Assembly (NCBI RefSeq): GCF_000332515.2
Contig: NZ_AOGZ02000014.1
Location: 1-64,000, forward strand
Source: Leptospira wolbachii serovar Codice str. CDC
GTDB lineage: Bacteria > Spirochaetota > Leptospiria > Leptospirales > Leptospiraceae
Direction: 5' to 3'
DNA: 64,000 nucleotides
Within the stretch, counting starts at the first letter, position 1. The number at the start of each line of letters is the position of its first letter. Positions 36,347 through 46,263 of this stretch are shown here, in pieces. The notes below the pieces were generated by a model. It was not told where the DNA came from. It saw nothing but the letters and a program-made list of their open reading frames with translations, and ran no database searches. Made by a program: the position numbers and the translations under genes.

Positions 36347-38079
36347 TTCCTTTTCATTTTCTTGATTATGTTTTTTTTCTTTTTCCTTTTGTAGTCATTA
36401 TCCTCATTCTATTTCGTTTTCGATCCAAACAAAAATCCACGAAAGAATACTTTCAAGCAGAAGGCAGTTTGTCTTGGTTTGTTGCGGGAACCGCCATGGT
36501 CGCAACTACTTTTGCAGCAGATACTCCCCTTGCCGTAACAGAGATCATACGAGGACAAGGGATTGCAGGAAATTGGATTTGGTGGTATATGGCCATTGGC
36601 GGATTTGTCACGGTATTTTTCTTTTCCAAGTTGTGGAAGAGGTCTGGTGCCTCCACAGATTTGGAACTTATCGGACTTCGTTACAGCGGAAAGGAAGCAA
36701 ATTTTTTACGTGGATTCAAAGCCTTCGTCATCGGTTTTTTACTCAACTTAGTGATTCTTGGTTGGGTCAATTTAGCAATGTTAAAAATCATTCCTGTTTT
36801 CTTTCCGAGTTTAATTGCATCTCATGTTCTCATATATCTGCTGTTATTTGGTGTTTTCTATACTTCTATTGCTGGTCTTCGAGGTATTTCCTATATTGAT
36901 GTTTTCCAATTCTTTTTAGCTTGGATGGGCTGTATTCTTTTTGCTTATTTTGCAGTAAACTTACCAGCTATCGGTGGGTTAGAAGGCCTAAAATCAAAAC
37001 TCAATAGTAACAAAATCCTATTTTTCCCTAATGGAACCTCTGGAACTCTACCTTGGGACCATTTTTTAATTCTCCTAACTGTACTTTGGTGGTCTAGTTG
37101 GTATCCAGGTTCGGAACCTGGTGGGGGTGGTTACATTGCACAACGAATCCTCGCTACTAAAAATGAAGATGCCGCACTCAAAGGTTCTTTATGGTTTGTC
37201 ATTGCCCATTACTTTGTTAGGCCCTGGCCTTGGATACTTGTGGCTCTAGTTTCTATCATCCTTTATCCAAATCTATCAGAAGTGGAAAGTGGGAAAGGAT
37301 TTTTAATGGTACTACAGGAAGGAATGCCCAGTGGAATGATGGGACTTATGCTCAGTGCCTTTCTTGCAGCTTACCTGTCCACACTAGCAACACATTTAAA
37401 TTGGGGAGCTTCCTATCTTGTGAATGATCTTTGGAAACCTATGTTAGAGAAGGGAAAATCTGATTCATACTATCTAAAGGTATCTTATGTTGTCCAAGTA
37501 ATAACAGCGGTTTGCTCCTTTTTCCTTGCGGTCTACGGGATGGAAACTATCAAAGGAGCATGGGTTTTTTTACTGGAAGCATCATCAGGGATTGGTTTTA
37601 TTTTAATCGCTCGGTGGTTTTTTTGGCGAATCTCGGCTTGGACAGAAATTTTAGCCTTTATCCTTTCTCCAGTTTTGTATTTACTCTTTTCTGTTTATCT
37701 AAAAATAGAATTCCCTTATTCCATTCTCTACACTTCTATAACATCAAGCCTATTACTAATTTTCTCTACCTATCTTTTACCGATTACCAATCGAGATGTG
37801 TTAGTTCAATTCTACGAGAAAACAAAACCACCATTTTTCTTTTGGAAAGGTCTTTTCGATAAAGGATCCCATCAGAAACAAATCATTTATCCCAACCATT
37901 TGGTTCTATCCTTGATGGGAACACTTTCTGGTTTATGTTTTGTTTTCGGTGGATTGTATACAATCCAGTGTATTGCTTGGAACGAAGGAAATATCCTTAT
38001 TGGCCTTCCAGTATTTCTTTTAGGATTATTTGGTTTATACCAAGCACTCCAATCTTTACAAGATAAAACTAAAATGTAA
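36343..38079 (+). CDS. Sodium:solute symporter family transporter
   Basis: 578-residue inner-membrane protein with 13-14 hydrophobic segments and the LeuT-fold SSS pattern: the early FQAEGSLSWFVAGTAMVATTFAADTPL segment (TM1-2) with the Na-site region, and the central WWSSWYPGSEPGGGGYIAQR loop. The TFAADTPLAVTEIIRGQG motif matches a SSS subgroup common in Bacteroidetes and spirochaetes whose substrates are unassigned. Coupled to hisF by an ATGA overlap, although that need not imply a role in histidine metabolism. Confidence 0.88.
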   Translation: MIPFHFLDYVFFLFPFVVIILILFRFRSKQKSTKEYFQAEGSLSWFVAGTAMVATTFAADTPLAVTEIIRGQGIAGNWIWWYMAIGGFVTVFFFSKLWKRSGASTDLELIGLRYSGKEANFLRGFKAFVIGFLLNLVILGWVNLAMLKIIPVFFPSLIASHVLIYLLLFGVFYTSIAGLRGISYIDVFQFFLAWMGCILFAYFAVNLPAIGGLEGLKSKLNSNKILFFPNGTSGTLPWDHFLILLTVLWWSSWYPGSEPGGGGYIAQRILATKNEDAALKGSLWFVIAHYFVRPWPWILVALVSIILYPNLSEVESGKGFLMVLQEGMPSGMMGLMLSAFLAAYLSTLATHLNWGASYLVNDLWKPMLEKGKSDSYYLKVSYVVQVITAVCSFFLAVYGMETIKGAWVFLLEASSGIGFILIARWFFWRISAWTEILAFILSPVLYLLFSVYLKIEFPYSILYTSITSSLLLIFSTYLLPITNRDVLVQFYEKTKPPFFFWKGLFDKGSHQKQIIYPNHLVLSLMGTLSGLCFVFGGLYTIQCIAWNEGNILIGLPVFLLGLFGLYQALQSLQDKTKM

Positions 38080-38087
38080 GCGAGTGG

Positions 38088-39191
38088 TTAGTACGGAGAA
38101 TTACGAATTTCCGTAATCACTTGCGTAAAAAGATTCAGACTTTTAACATCATCTGGGCTTATCGTTTGAAAAGCCATCATAGAATGGTCACAATCGGCAA
38201 TATTGATTTGTTTATAAGATAGATTCCCAAGCCTTGCGCTATTGATCGGAACAATCCCATCTGACTGCGTAAAACCGGCATTATTTAAAATGTTACAACC
38301 TGCATTATAATAAACGGTTTGCACATTATTACAGCCACTCATTACGCCCGCAAAACTAACAAACCTTCCATTCAGACCGGAGCTTTGATAGGATTGATTG
38401 AGTGCGTCTAAAACCAGATTTTCTGCTCCCGACAAATGGGGTTGTCCCGCACCTTGGTTTGTATAAGCAAGCTCCGAACCACCTTGTGTTCCCACAAGAT
38501 AACTTCCTAGTTCATTTAAAAAAGGATTACTATTTAAAAAACTGGGAGTAGCAAACGGGGATCCAAATTGTGGACTCGCAAGAGTTACTACCAAACGGAC
38601 AAATGGAAGAAAACCAGTTTCAGGAGATAAAGCCACTCGGGTTACAAGTCCTCCCATCGAATGAGCTATAATATACACTTGGTCTGAATCAGAAAAGTTA
38701 GAGCGAAGTGTGGAGTGAAATTGCCTCCCATTAACAAGGATACTATTAGAAGTGCGATAAGTATAAAGGTAAAGATCAAAATCACTGTTTGCAGAAGCCC
38801 TTCCTTCTTGAAAGTGGATCATTCCATTGGAAAAAGTGTTTTTTATATTCTGGATTTTTTTTTCATCGTTGGTAACAGGATCTGAATCTCTTTCTGCTGG
38901 ATTCCAACCATGGATCAAAACTAATTTCTTTCTACCCGTTTTAGGGAAATAATCTGCAGTAACAAATTGTGAATCTGAAAGATTTCTAGAAAATCCAGAA
39001 GCGAAACCAAACAGTTTCTGATTTGGATTTGGCAAAAGACCAAGAAGTGCCAAAATCAATAACTCATAGTTTTTTTTCTTATCGGAAGCAAATTCCTTTC
39101 TGTAAAAATCATAGATACACGATTGAAATACAAAAATTCCTATTAGGAATAATATAAAACTAGATAGGATCTTTCGCCTAACGCGAAACAT
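38088..39191 (-). CDS. Lipase-like alpha/beta hydrolase, predicted lipoprotein
   Basis: The open frame extends to 39233, but that start lies inside rlmB; ATG 39191 gives MFRVRRKILSSFILFLIGIF and a lipobox-like FQSC at Cys25, so a 367-residue lipoprotein is chosen. The hydrolase core shows LVLIHGWNPAE (oxyanion region), the nucleophile elbow AHSMGG, and a late Asp/His pair (SDGIVPINSARL, DCDHSMMAF). It resembles PGAP1/triacylglycerol lipase-like enzymes. Lipid anchoring suggests an envelope location; the substrate is unknown. Last gene of the folD-esterase-cysS-rlmB run, overlapping rlmB by 14 bases. Confidence 0.83.
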   Translation of the reverse strand: MFRVRRKILSSFILFLIGIFVFQSCIYDFYRKEFASDKKKNYELLILALLGLLPNPNQKLFGFASGFSRNLSDSQFVTADYFPKTGRKKLVLIHGWNPAERDSDPVTNDEKKIQNIKNTFSNGMIHFQEGRASANSDFDLYLYTYRTSNSILVNGRQFHSTLRSNFSDSDQVYIIAHSMGGLVTRVALSPETGFLPFVRLVVTLASPQFGSPFATPSFLNSNPFLNELGSYLVGTQGGSELAYTNQGAGQPHLSGAENLVLDALNQSYQSSGLNGRFVSFAGVMSGCNNVQTVYYNAGCNILNNAGFTQSDGIVPINSARLGNLSYKQINIADCDHSMMAFQTISPDDVKSLNLFTQVITEIRNSPY

Positions 39192-39951
39192 TTTGAATCC
39201 GATCCAAAGTGATGCCACAAGCAACCACAACATTGAGAGAAGTCACAGAACCAAAAAGAGGAATCCTTGCCACATAATCCGCTTCTTCTAAAAGCAGACG
39301 TTTCACTCCTTCACCTTCATTTCCCATGATCACCGCCATCTGCGAGGCTTCTGGTAAAGTTTCCCAAATGGATTCTTCCCCTTCCTCATCAGTAGCCAAA
39401 ATCCAATATTCATTTTTTTTGAGATACTCCATCCCATGCATCAGGTTTGCCACTCGATAAATCTGCAAATGGTGAACAGCTCCCGCAGAAACTTTTTCCA
39501 CAACGGGAGTGATAGGAGAAGTATCTCTATCAGACATTAATACATGTTTTACGCCCATGCATTCTGCCGTTCTCAAAATGTTTCCAAGATTTCCTGGATC
39601 TTGAATCCGATCTAAAATTAAAATGGGGCCATCGCCGACCTTCACATTCTGTTTGAACTGTTCAAATCCGAGTGACAAAAACGATTTCTGTTTGGTACGA
39701 ATGATCACATAACCTTGGTGGTTTTTATCAGAGGCAATACGATCTAGTTCGCGAGTCGATACTGTCGTAAATTTAATTGAGTTCGGAATGTACTGACGAA
39801 TCCTTTGTTTTTCTTCATTTCCGAGGGAATCTTTTACGATGACCTCGCGAATGGTTTTGATTCCACGTTCGGGAGCCACTTGGTCTAATGACTCTAAAAA
39901 TTCAAAAAAGTTACGTTTTCCAAAAAGTATTTCTACTGGATTTTTTTCCAT
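39178..39951 (-). CDS. TrmH/SpoU-family rRNA 2'-O-methyltransferase (RlmB-like)
   Basis: 257-residue SPOUT methyltransferase with a deep trefoil knot. An N-terminal substrate-binding domain (about 1-95) is followed by the three family motifs: motif 1 LDRIQDPGNLGNILRTAE, motif 2 IMGNEGEGVKR, and motif 3 PLFGSVTSLNVVVACGI. It most resembles RlmB, which methylates the ribose of a 23S rRNA guanosine, but other SpoU targets cannot be excluded. Its start overlaps the cysS end by 19 bases. Confidence 0.88.
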   Translation of the reverse strand: MEKNPVEILFGKRNFFEFLESLDQVAPERGIKTIREVIVKDSLGNEEKQRIRQYIPNSIKFTTVSTRELDRIASDKNHQGYVIIRTKQKSFLSLGFEQFKQNVKVGDGPILILDRIQDPGNLGNILRTAECMGVKHVLMSDRDTSPITPVVEKVSAGAVHHLQIYRVANLMHGMEYLKKNEYWILATDEEGEESIWETLPEASQMAVIMGNEGEGVKRLLLEEADYVARIPLFGSVTSLNVVVACGITLDRIQNVSR

Positions 39952-41390
39952 GTGGTTCTTCCTTCTTTTGTATCAGCGAGAAGGATTCCTTTTTCTTCCA
40001 ACTCTTTACGAATTTTGTCGGCAGTTGAGAAATCTTTGTTTTGTTTGGCGGTCTTTCTTAGTTCGATTTGTTCTAAAATCCATTCTTCAGAAATACCATC
40101 TATAGATTGGATTTGTTTTTTAAATTGAAACACAGCAAAGAGTTCATTGATTTTATAGAAAAGTTGAATGGACTCTTTTAAAAAAGAAATATCTATAGTA
40201 TTCTGATTGGCATCCAAATACTGATTCACAATCCGAACTAGTTCAAAAACAGAAGCCAAAGCTTTTGGAACATTTAAATCATCTGCAAGTGAATTTATAA
40301 ATTCCAGGTTTAGATTTTGTAATTCAGAATTAGTTAAATCCCTGTTTTCAAAACTATTTGGAACCTGATCCCACAAATTACCAGCTTCTAAAACACGATA
40401 GATCACATTCTGAATCCGATCCATCGCTATTTTAGATTCTTCAAGTTTGTTAAGTGAAAAATTCAACTTACTTCTGTAATGTGCAGAGATCAAATGATAA
40501 CGAATTGAATTCGGATCATATCCCTTTTCTAACATGTCTCGTAAGGTATAGAAATTTCCCTTACTTTTAGACATCTTTTCTCCATCAACCAATAGATGTT
40601 CGCAGTGAAGCCAAGTTCCGACAAACTCTTCATTTGGATAGGCACCAAGACTTTGAGCAGCTTCGTTTTCATGATGAGGAAAGAGAAGATCAATTCCACC
40701 AGTATGGATATCCACACCCGATCCGTACACTTTGCGAATCATAGCCGAACATTCCAAATGCCAACCGGGACGCCCGTTCCCAATCCGAGTATGCCAACAC
40801 TTTTCCTCTTCGGTCTTTTGATTTTTCCAAAGGACAAAATCTCTCACGTCATCCTTATCATATTCATCGGCATCATAACGAACACCAGACTTCATCCCAG
40901 AAACATCAATTTTAGATAGTTCTCCATACCGGGAAAACTTCTGAATCGAAAAGTATAAGTTCCCATCTTTTTCATAAACCAGGCCATTGGATTGGAGTGT
41001 TTCCACTAGGCCAACCATATCCTCAATGGACTCGGTTGCCTTAGGATAATGCTCTAATTTTTGCACATGCAAAGTTTCTAAATCTTTAAAAAAAGCTTCT
41101 GTCCAAGGTTTCGTGAATTCTTCTACACTGATTTTTCTTTTGATCGATTCGTTGATAATTTTGTCATCGATATCGGTGATATTCATTGATTGGTTCAACT
41201 TATAACCACCTAACAAAAGAGCTCGACGTAAAACATCCACGAACAAAAAGGACCGAATATTACCAATATGAGCAAAATTATAAACGGTCGGTCCACAGGA
41301 GTAAATAGTTACATTAGTTTCATCTTTTGGTCGAAAAGTTTCCTTTTTCCCCGATTTAGAATTTTGAAAAACGAAGGGAACTCGAGTCAT
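39933..41390 (-). CDS. cysS: Cysteinyl-tRNA synthetase
   Basis: Class Ia synthetase that charges tRNA(Cys). The HIGH-like signature is FAHIGNIRS (His41), the zinc-site Cys is Cys32 with the later WHLECSAM and HHENE residues, and the KMSKS loop is [11 protein letters not shown]. The C-terminal anticodon-binding helical domain is present, ending [10 protein letters not shown]. 485 residues, complete. It overlaps the esterase gene by four bases upstream and rlmB by 19 downstream; cysS-rlmB adjacency is common in bacteria. Confidence 0.97.
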   Translation of the reverse strand: MTRVPFVFQNSKSGKKETFRPKDETNVTIYSCGPTVYNFAHIGNIRSFLFVDVLRRALLLGGYKLNQSMNITDIDDKIINESIKRKISVEEFTKPWTEAFFKDLETLHVQKLEHYPKATESIEDMVGLVETLQSNGLVYEKDGNLYFSIQKFSRYGELSKIDVSGMKSGVRYDADEYDKDDVRDFVLWKNQKTEEEKCWHTRIGNGRPGWHLECSAMIRKVYGSGVDIHTGGIDLLFPHHENEAAQSLGAYPNEEFVGTWLHCEHLLVDGEKMSKSKGNFYTLRDMLEKGYDPNSIRYHLISAHYRSKLNFSLNKLEESKIAMDRIQNVIYRVLEAGNLWDQVPNSFENRDLTNSELQNLNLEFINSLADDLNVPKALASVFELVRIVNQYLDANQNTIDISFLKESIQLFYKINELFAVFQFKKQIQSIDGISEEWILEQIELRKTAKQNKDFSTADKIRKELEEKGILLADTKEGRTTWKKIQ

Positions 41391-42355
41391 AGGGCAAAAA
41401 TTTCTTTTACAAATTCTAAATTTGCTTGTGGTTGTTTGTCTTTCCCTGCTTCGTTTCCTTCGGTGGGATATAGCTGCATTCGTTTGTCACAATTTAGATG
41501 ATTGAACAAAGCAAAGGTGGATTTTGGATGAGAGATAACATCTTCCATTCCACAGGAAACAAGGGCTGGAATTTTTATTTTTTTTGCAAAGTTGAGAGCA
41601 TCAAAATAAGCTAATTCCTTCTTATAATCAACTTTTTTAGTGGCCCTTTTCTCTAATAAGGGAGTGAGTTCCCGAACCCATGGATTTCCTTTTAAAGAAA
41701 TTTGATCCTTATCGATATAACAGAAAGAAGGTGTTTCTAAAATCAAACCCTTAATACGATCGGAGTAGGCAGCTCCAAATACTGAAAGTGCAGATCCAAG
41801 GGACTTCCCATGTAAAATAATTTGGTCTCCATCAATCCCGTCTGTTAAACGTAGAAACTCAATAGTTCGAATCACGTCTAGATAGAGTTTCCGCATATAG
41901 AACTCTTCTTTTTGATCGAGACCATGTGCAAAATAATTAGGAGTCCAACCAATAGGAGCCTTCCCTGTGGTTGGATCTAAAGGTGCATGAACCATTTCTT
42001 CACCATGTCCACGTAAGGTGACATGGAGCTGAGCCACACCCAAATCAGAATACCCTTTTTGGATTTCTTCAGGAACTGCCAAATAATCATGGAAATATAC
42101 TACGACGGGTCTATTTCCCCTTTTTCTCGGGATTGCAAGTTTTCCATGTAACACATGATTGTCGATACTTTGAAAACTCACATCATTAAGTGATTCCCAA
42201 ATAAAAGATCCTTTCAAAACCGTTTTGTATGTGGCCTTGATCGGTACTTTTTTTAATTCGGCAATCCCATCCTTCCAAAAACTATCTAAATCCGAAGGTG
42301 GATCTAATTTGGGAACCGTCTGGAAACATTCATCAAAACTAGCGGTTTGAGGCAT
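41387..42355 (-). CDS. Acetyl-xylan-esterase/cephalosporin-C-deacetylase-like hydrolase
   Basis: 322-residue alpha/beta hydrolase of the AXE1 type. The start has the family's FWKDGIAELKKVP segment and the strand-rich PVVVYFHDY core. The nucleophile elbow is HGKSLGSAL, and the late Asp (GMEDVISHP) and His-containing C-terminus would complete the triad; YPTEGNEAG resembles the family's final loop. It deacetylates small sugar esters in other species; no polysaccharide locus is nearby, so the substrate is unknown. No signal peptide. Overlaps folD by 17 bases and cysS by four. Confidence 0.85.
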   Translation of the reverse strand: MPQTASFDECFQTVPKLDPPSDLDSFWKDGIAELKKVPIKATYKTVLKGSFIWESLNDVSFQSIDNHVLHGKLAIPRKRGNRPVVVYFHDYLAVPEEIQKGYSDLGVAQLHVTLRGHGEEMVHAPLDPTTGKAPIGWTPNYFAHGLDQKEEFYMRKLYLDVIRTIEFLRLTDGIDGDQIILHGKSLGSALSVFGAAYSDRIKGLILETPSFCYIDKDQISLKGNPWVRELTPLLEKRATKKVDYKKELAYFDALNFAKKIKIPALVSCGMEDVISHPKSTFALFNHLNCDKRMQLYPTEGNEAGKDKQPQANLEFVKEIFAL

Positions 42356-43214
42356 GAGAATCCAACTTAGGAGAAAATTGATTTAAAAAACTATACATAG
42401 TTTGAAGTAAAAGTACTGAGATTGTCATTGGACCAACTCCTCCAGGAACTGGGGTGTAGTAGGAAGCTTTGTCCTTGGCTTTCGAAATTTCAATATCCCC
42501 CACATTGCCAACATTATAACCTGCATCCAAGATTACTGCCCCATCTTTAATCCAATCGGCCTGAATGAATTCAGGTTTCCCAACAGCACCAACCACAATG
42601 TCCGCTTGTTTAACAAGCTCTGGAAGGTTTTTGGTTTTGGAATGGCAAAGAGTTACAGTAGCATTTAGATTCGTGAGCATAATTGCCATGGGTTTTCCAA
42701 GAATAGGGGACCTTCCCACTACCACTGCATGTTTTCCAGTAACATCAATTCCATATTCCTGCAGAAGAAGAACCATTCCGTACGGAGTGCACGGATAATA
42801 TGCCTCACTATTCATTGATAGTTTCCCAAAGGAAACGGTAGTTACACCATCCACATCCTTCTCCAAGGCAATTTCATCAAAACACAAACGTTCGTCGATT
42901 TGGTGAGGGACAGGATGTTGTAAAAGAATCCCGTTTACAGAGCTGTCGGCATTCAATTTTCTAATTTCGGCTAACAGTTCTTCGGTGGTAGTCTCTTCTT
43001 TTAGTCGCACATAACGCGATACCATACCCACTTTTTCGCAGGCCTTCACCTTCATATTCACATAGGTTTCGGAAGCGGGGTTGTTACCGACAAGGATGGT
43101 GGCAAGAGTAGGAATTCCCTTACCCTCGGATTTAGCTTTCGCTAATGTTTCTGCGATACGATTTCGAATTTTTTCGGAAATCGCTTTACCGTCTAATAGG
43201 ATGCTAGATTTCAT
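42339..43214 (-). CDS. folD: Bifunctional methylenetetrahydrofolate dehydrogenase/cyclohydrolase
   Basis: Interconverts 5,10-methylene-, methenyl- and 10-formyl-THF, supplying one-carbon units. 291 residues with the family blocks ETYVNMKVKACEKVGM (Tyr/Lys catalytic pair), GILLQHPVPHQI, the Rossmann signature VVVGRSPILGKPMA, and PVPGGVGPMTISVLL. It is the first gene of a five-gene minus-strand run in which every adjacent pair overlaps. It is divergent from asnS with a 55-base gap. Confidence 0.97.
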   Translation of the reverse strand: MKSSILLDGKAISEKIRNRIAETLAKAKSEGKGIPTLATILVGNNPASETYVNMKVKACEKVGMVSRYVRLKEETTTEELLAEIRKLNADSSVNGILLQHPVPHQIDERLCFDEIALEKDVDGVTTVSFGKLSMNSEAYYPCTPYGMVLLLQEYGIDVTGKHAVVVGRSPILGKPMAIMLTNLNATVTLCHSKTKNLPELVKQADIVVGAVGKPEFIQADWIKDGAVILDAGYNVGNVGDIEISKAKDKASYYTPVPGGVGPMTISVLLLQTMYSFLNQFSPKLDSHASNR

Positions 43215-43220
43215 TCTGTA

Positions 43221-43248
43221 AGTTCAAAATTTCAGAGAAAATTGAACT
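43221..43248. promoter_or_regulatory. Inverted repeat between folD and asnS
   Basis: AGTTCAA (43221-43227) and TTGAACT (43242-43248), 7-base arms separated by 14 bases, in the 55-base divergent gap. It could be an operator, a leader hairpin of either gene, or chance. Confidence 0.2.
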
Positions 43249-43269
43249 GGCAAACAGAAAAAACCATCC

Positions 43270-44574
43270 ATGACTCCAAGTTTAGATCCATCACAAACAC
43301 AATCCCCCAATCCGGCTTCCACACATAGTTTTCAAGGTTGGGTCCAAGGACTCCGAGGAAACAACCACGTCCAGTTCCTCCAACTGCGCACCGATGGGAA
43401 AATTTACCAAGTTGTAGCGGAAAAAGAATATTTAGGAGAGGATATCTTCAAACAGGTCAAAGGTCTGCCACAAGAAACCTCCTTAGTGGTTCATGGAGTT
43501 TTACAAGAAAATGCTAAGGCACCTGGGGGACAGGAACTCTTTCTACATTCTCTTTCCATCGTAGGTGAATCGCACCAATACCCCATCACTCCGAAGGAAC
43601 ATGGACCGGACTTTTTACACAACCACAGGCATTTGTGGTTACGATCCAAACGCCAACTGGCCATCCAAAGGGTTCGTTCCGAATTGTCCTTTGCCATCCG
43701 TGAATTCTTTCGCAATGATGGATACACCCTTATCGACACTCCCATCCTTACCGGTTCCATTGGAGAATCAGCCGGAACCTTATTTTCTACAGAATACTTT
43801 GATTTAGGCCAAGCATATCTAGCACAGACAGGCCAACTCTATTTAGAAACGGCAGCGTTTGCTCATTCCAAGGTCTATTGTTTTGGTCCTACGTTCCGAG
43901 CGGAAAAAAGTAAAACCCGGCGCCACTTAACCGAATTTTGGATGCTTGAGGCAGAAACCGCATTTCTCGGCCAAGACGGAAATTTAGACTTACAAGAACG
44001 ATTTGTAAAGACAGTGCTTCGTACCACGATCGAACGAACCCGAGAAGATCTGCAAGCTCTGGACCGAGATCCAGCCCCTCTCTTAGAACAACTCACAAAA
44101 CCCTTCCCAAGAGTGGATTACGGAGAAGCGATCCAAATATTACAAACTGCCGGGGAAGAAATCACTTGGGGTGAGGACATCAATTCCGATAGAGAACAAA
44201 TCCTCACTACGCATTTTGGTACAGCCATTTTTATTCAAAATTTTCCGAGGGCCATCAAAGCCTTCTATATGAAACAGAATCCAAACGATGCCAAGACGGT
44301 TCTATCTGCGGACCTGATTGCTCCCGATGGAATTGGGGAGATCATCGGAGGTTCGGAAAGAGAAGAATCTTATGAAAAAATTGTGGAACGATTGCAAGAA
44401 GAAGGTCTTCCTCCTGAAGATTATTCTTGGTATTTGGACCTTCGCAAGTATGGTTCAGTTCCTCATGCGGGTTTTGGAATGGGACTCGAACGAGTGATCG
44501 CCTGGATTTGTGGTTTGTCCCATATTCGGGAGTGCATTCCCTTTCCTCGGATGATTTACAGGCTCAGCCCTTAA
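43270..44574 (+). CDS. asnS: Asparaginyl-tRNA synthetase
   Basis: Class IIb synthetase that charges tRNA(Asn). An N-terminal OB-fold anticodon domain (about 20-115) precedes the class II core: motif 1 around DTPILTGSIGESAGTLF, motif 2 FRAEKSKTRRHLTEFWMLEAE, and motif 3 HAGFGMGLERVIAWICG. The SKTRRHLTEFWMLEAE form, ending in Ala-Glu, identifies AsnRS rather than AspRS. 434 residues. Twelve or so N-terminal residues are Ser/Pro/Thr-rich and look unstructured. Confidence 0.95.
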   Translation: MTPSLDPSQTQSPNPASTHSFQGWVQGLRGNNHVQFLQLRTDGKIYQVVAEKEYLGEDIFKQVKGLPQETSLVVHGVLQENAKAPGGQELFLHSLSIVGESHQYPITPKEHGPDFLHNHRHLWLRSKRQLAIQRVRSELSFAIREFFRNDGYTLIDTPILTGSIGESAGTLFSTEYFDLGQAYLAQTGQLYLETAAFAHSKVYCFGPTFRAEKSKTRRHLTEFWMLEAETAFLGQDGNLDLQERFVKTVLRTTIERTREDLQALDRDPAPLLEQLTKPFPRVDYGEAIQILQTAGEEITWGEDINSDREQILTTHFGTAIFIQNFPRAIKAFYMKQNPNDAKTVLSADLIAPDGIGEIIGGSEREESYEKIVERLQEEGLPPEDYSWYLDLRKYGSVPHAGFGMGLERVIAWICGLSHIRECIPFPRMIYRLSP

Positions 44575-44632
44575 TTTTTCGTACGGGAAATTTGCTCTAA
44601 GGCCGATCTTTTTAGGGAAAGAGAGGTACCTT

Positions 44633-45436
44633 ATGGCACAACAAGCAACCCAAGTTTTAAACACATCCGTCGAACAAGAAGCTTGGGATCTATATGAGGT
44701 AGGATCAAACGAAGACGTCGTGGTCCTTGCCAAACGCCATCCCGAGAACTTTTATATCCAACATCTTGGTTATTTAGCATTGTATGAACTCACAGGAAGA
44801 GCTACGATCTCAGCTCCTAAAGGCATTTCAAGTCTTGCTCCATTAGTTGATGCAATCCAGAACTTTGAAATTGGAAAAACGGCGGATGCATGTAATAGCC
44901 TAAATCTATATTTCAAAACTCAAACCAACCCTCTCTGTTTCTCCATCATCCAAACTGCCATCAAAATATACTTTCGTGCAGAAGCTTATGAAGAAACAAA
45001 ATCAATCATTGCCCGCTTTAAAAAACAATGGAATGATAACTCTTTTGTCAAAGAAGAACTGATTTGTACGTATTACTTAAAACGTTATGATGAAGTGATC
45101 AAGGTTTTCCGTGACAATATGAAATTGTTAAACGATTCCGATATCCATAAACTCGTGGGTATGGCGCTTCTCTTTTTGGATCGTCACAAAGAAGCCAATT
45201 TGATTTTTGAAAACATCCCGAACAAGTTGAATCTACCTAGCTTTGATGAGAAACGAAAGATGTATGATTCAGTGTATAAAAAAATTGGTGAGTTAGAAGC
45301 AAAATCAAATTCTCTAGGCCACAAAGACTTAGAAGATATGGGTTTTGCTTATCTCTTTCATGGGGATTATTCAAAAGCAGAAAAGATGTTTTTATCTCTT
45401 ACCGAGAAACTAAAATCAAAACTCTGCAACGTGTAA
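44633..45436 (+). CDS. Helical-repeat (TPR-like) protein, unknown function
   Basis: 267 residues, soluble, no signal peptide. Successive helix pairs with TPR-like spacing run from about 15 to 260 (LYEVGSNEDVVVLAKRHPE, FRAEAYEETKSIIARFKKQW, YLKRYDEVIKVFRDNMKLL, AYLFHGDYSKAEKMFLSL). Probably a protein-binding scaffold. The GAGAGG sequence upstream is a good ribosome site. Its end overlaps the convergent frameshifted exported-protein gene by 38 bases. Confidence 0.78.
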   Translation: MAQQATQVLNTSVEQEAWDLYEVGSNEDVVVLAKRHPENFYIQHLGYLALYELTGRATISAPKGISSLAPLVDAIQNFEIGKTADACNSLNLYFKTQTNPLCFSIIQTAIKIYFRAEAYEETKSIIARFKKQWNDNSFVKEELICTYYLKRYDEVIKVFRDNMKLLNDSDIHKLVGMALLFLDRHKEANLIFENIPNKLNLPSFDEKRKMYDSVYKKIGELEAKSNSLGHKDLEDMGFAYLFHGDYSKAEKMFLSLTEKLKSKLCNV

Positions 45437-46261
45437 GGTTTTTTCTGGTTTCGGGGTGGCTAAGAAGTTTGGCCGCCTCATCCGTGGGAATGACAAGGTC
45501 CGTTTGGTTTTTTCCCGCAGTCCCGAGGGCCAAAACAAAGTAGGGATTCTTTCCTATTTTAGCTTCTGTTCCTTTTCCTGTTTGTTCTTCCTTATACACA
45601 ATATATCCAGTTTCAATGGCATAGGCTTCTTTCACATAGACAGGAGAATAAATGTCAAGGCCACGATCGGTTTGGATTTTAGGAAATAGAGCTCGTTTCA
45701 CATTCAGATGACGAGCATCAACCACAAGACCCGAAAACTCAACAGGCACCACTTCTTCGCTAAATTCCGGCACAGACTCAATTCCATACTCTATGGGAAG
45801 GTGAGCTAAAATTCCCTCTTTTCCCTTAAGATGTAAACTTGCTTTTGCTTCTAGAACATTCTTCACAAACTGAAAATCATACTCTTCTTTCTCTGATCCA
45901 ATATAAGAATTTAAACGTAACCTTGCCTGTTGGTTCACTTGAGTGTATTCATACACTGTATAATCTGCGTTAAAAAGAATGGATTCTAACCTTTGGCTTA
46001 AGCGCACTCTGAGTTTTTCACGGGCTTTCTTCCGAGCCATAGAATGGGCTTTGCCCTGGCTTGTGTGGCCGTATTTTTTCCCGAGAATTCGGGATCTTCT
46101 TCATCAAATACAATTTTAGGAATGGTCTCTTTTACCGAAGAGGAAATGAGAAGATCTGTCCAGTTGACAATAGAAGAATAGATATCTTTATCTTCAATGG
46201 GTTTTGACCCAAGAGAAAAAACAGAGAGTAAAAAAAACAAAAGAAGATAGATTCGTTTCAT
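45399..46261 (-). pseudogene. Exported protein split by a frameshift at an A6 tract, unknown function
   Basis: The first frame starts at ATG 46261, two bases after the dinG-like gene, with a clear signal peptide (MKRIYLLLFFLLSVFSLGSK). It is coherent up to FDEEDPEFSG, then drifts into NTATQARAK and stops at 45998. One frame away the chain continues GKKYGHTSQGKAHSMARKKA, giving a 213-residue tail with a plausible fold. The join is exact if the minus-strand A6 tract (plus T6 at 46074-46079) had seven A. The A-AAA-AAT heptamer also fits a -1 ribosomal slip site. The ATG at 46040, which begins the tail frame, has no ribosome site. Sequencing error, true loss, phase variation and recoding all remain open. 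Confidence 0.8.
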
Positions 46262-46263
46262 AA

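Noticed and set aside
39192..39233. Longer start for the lipase gene
   Set aside because: The extra 14 residues lie inside rlmB and spoil an otherwise normal lipoprotein signal peptide.
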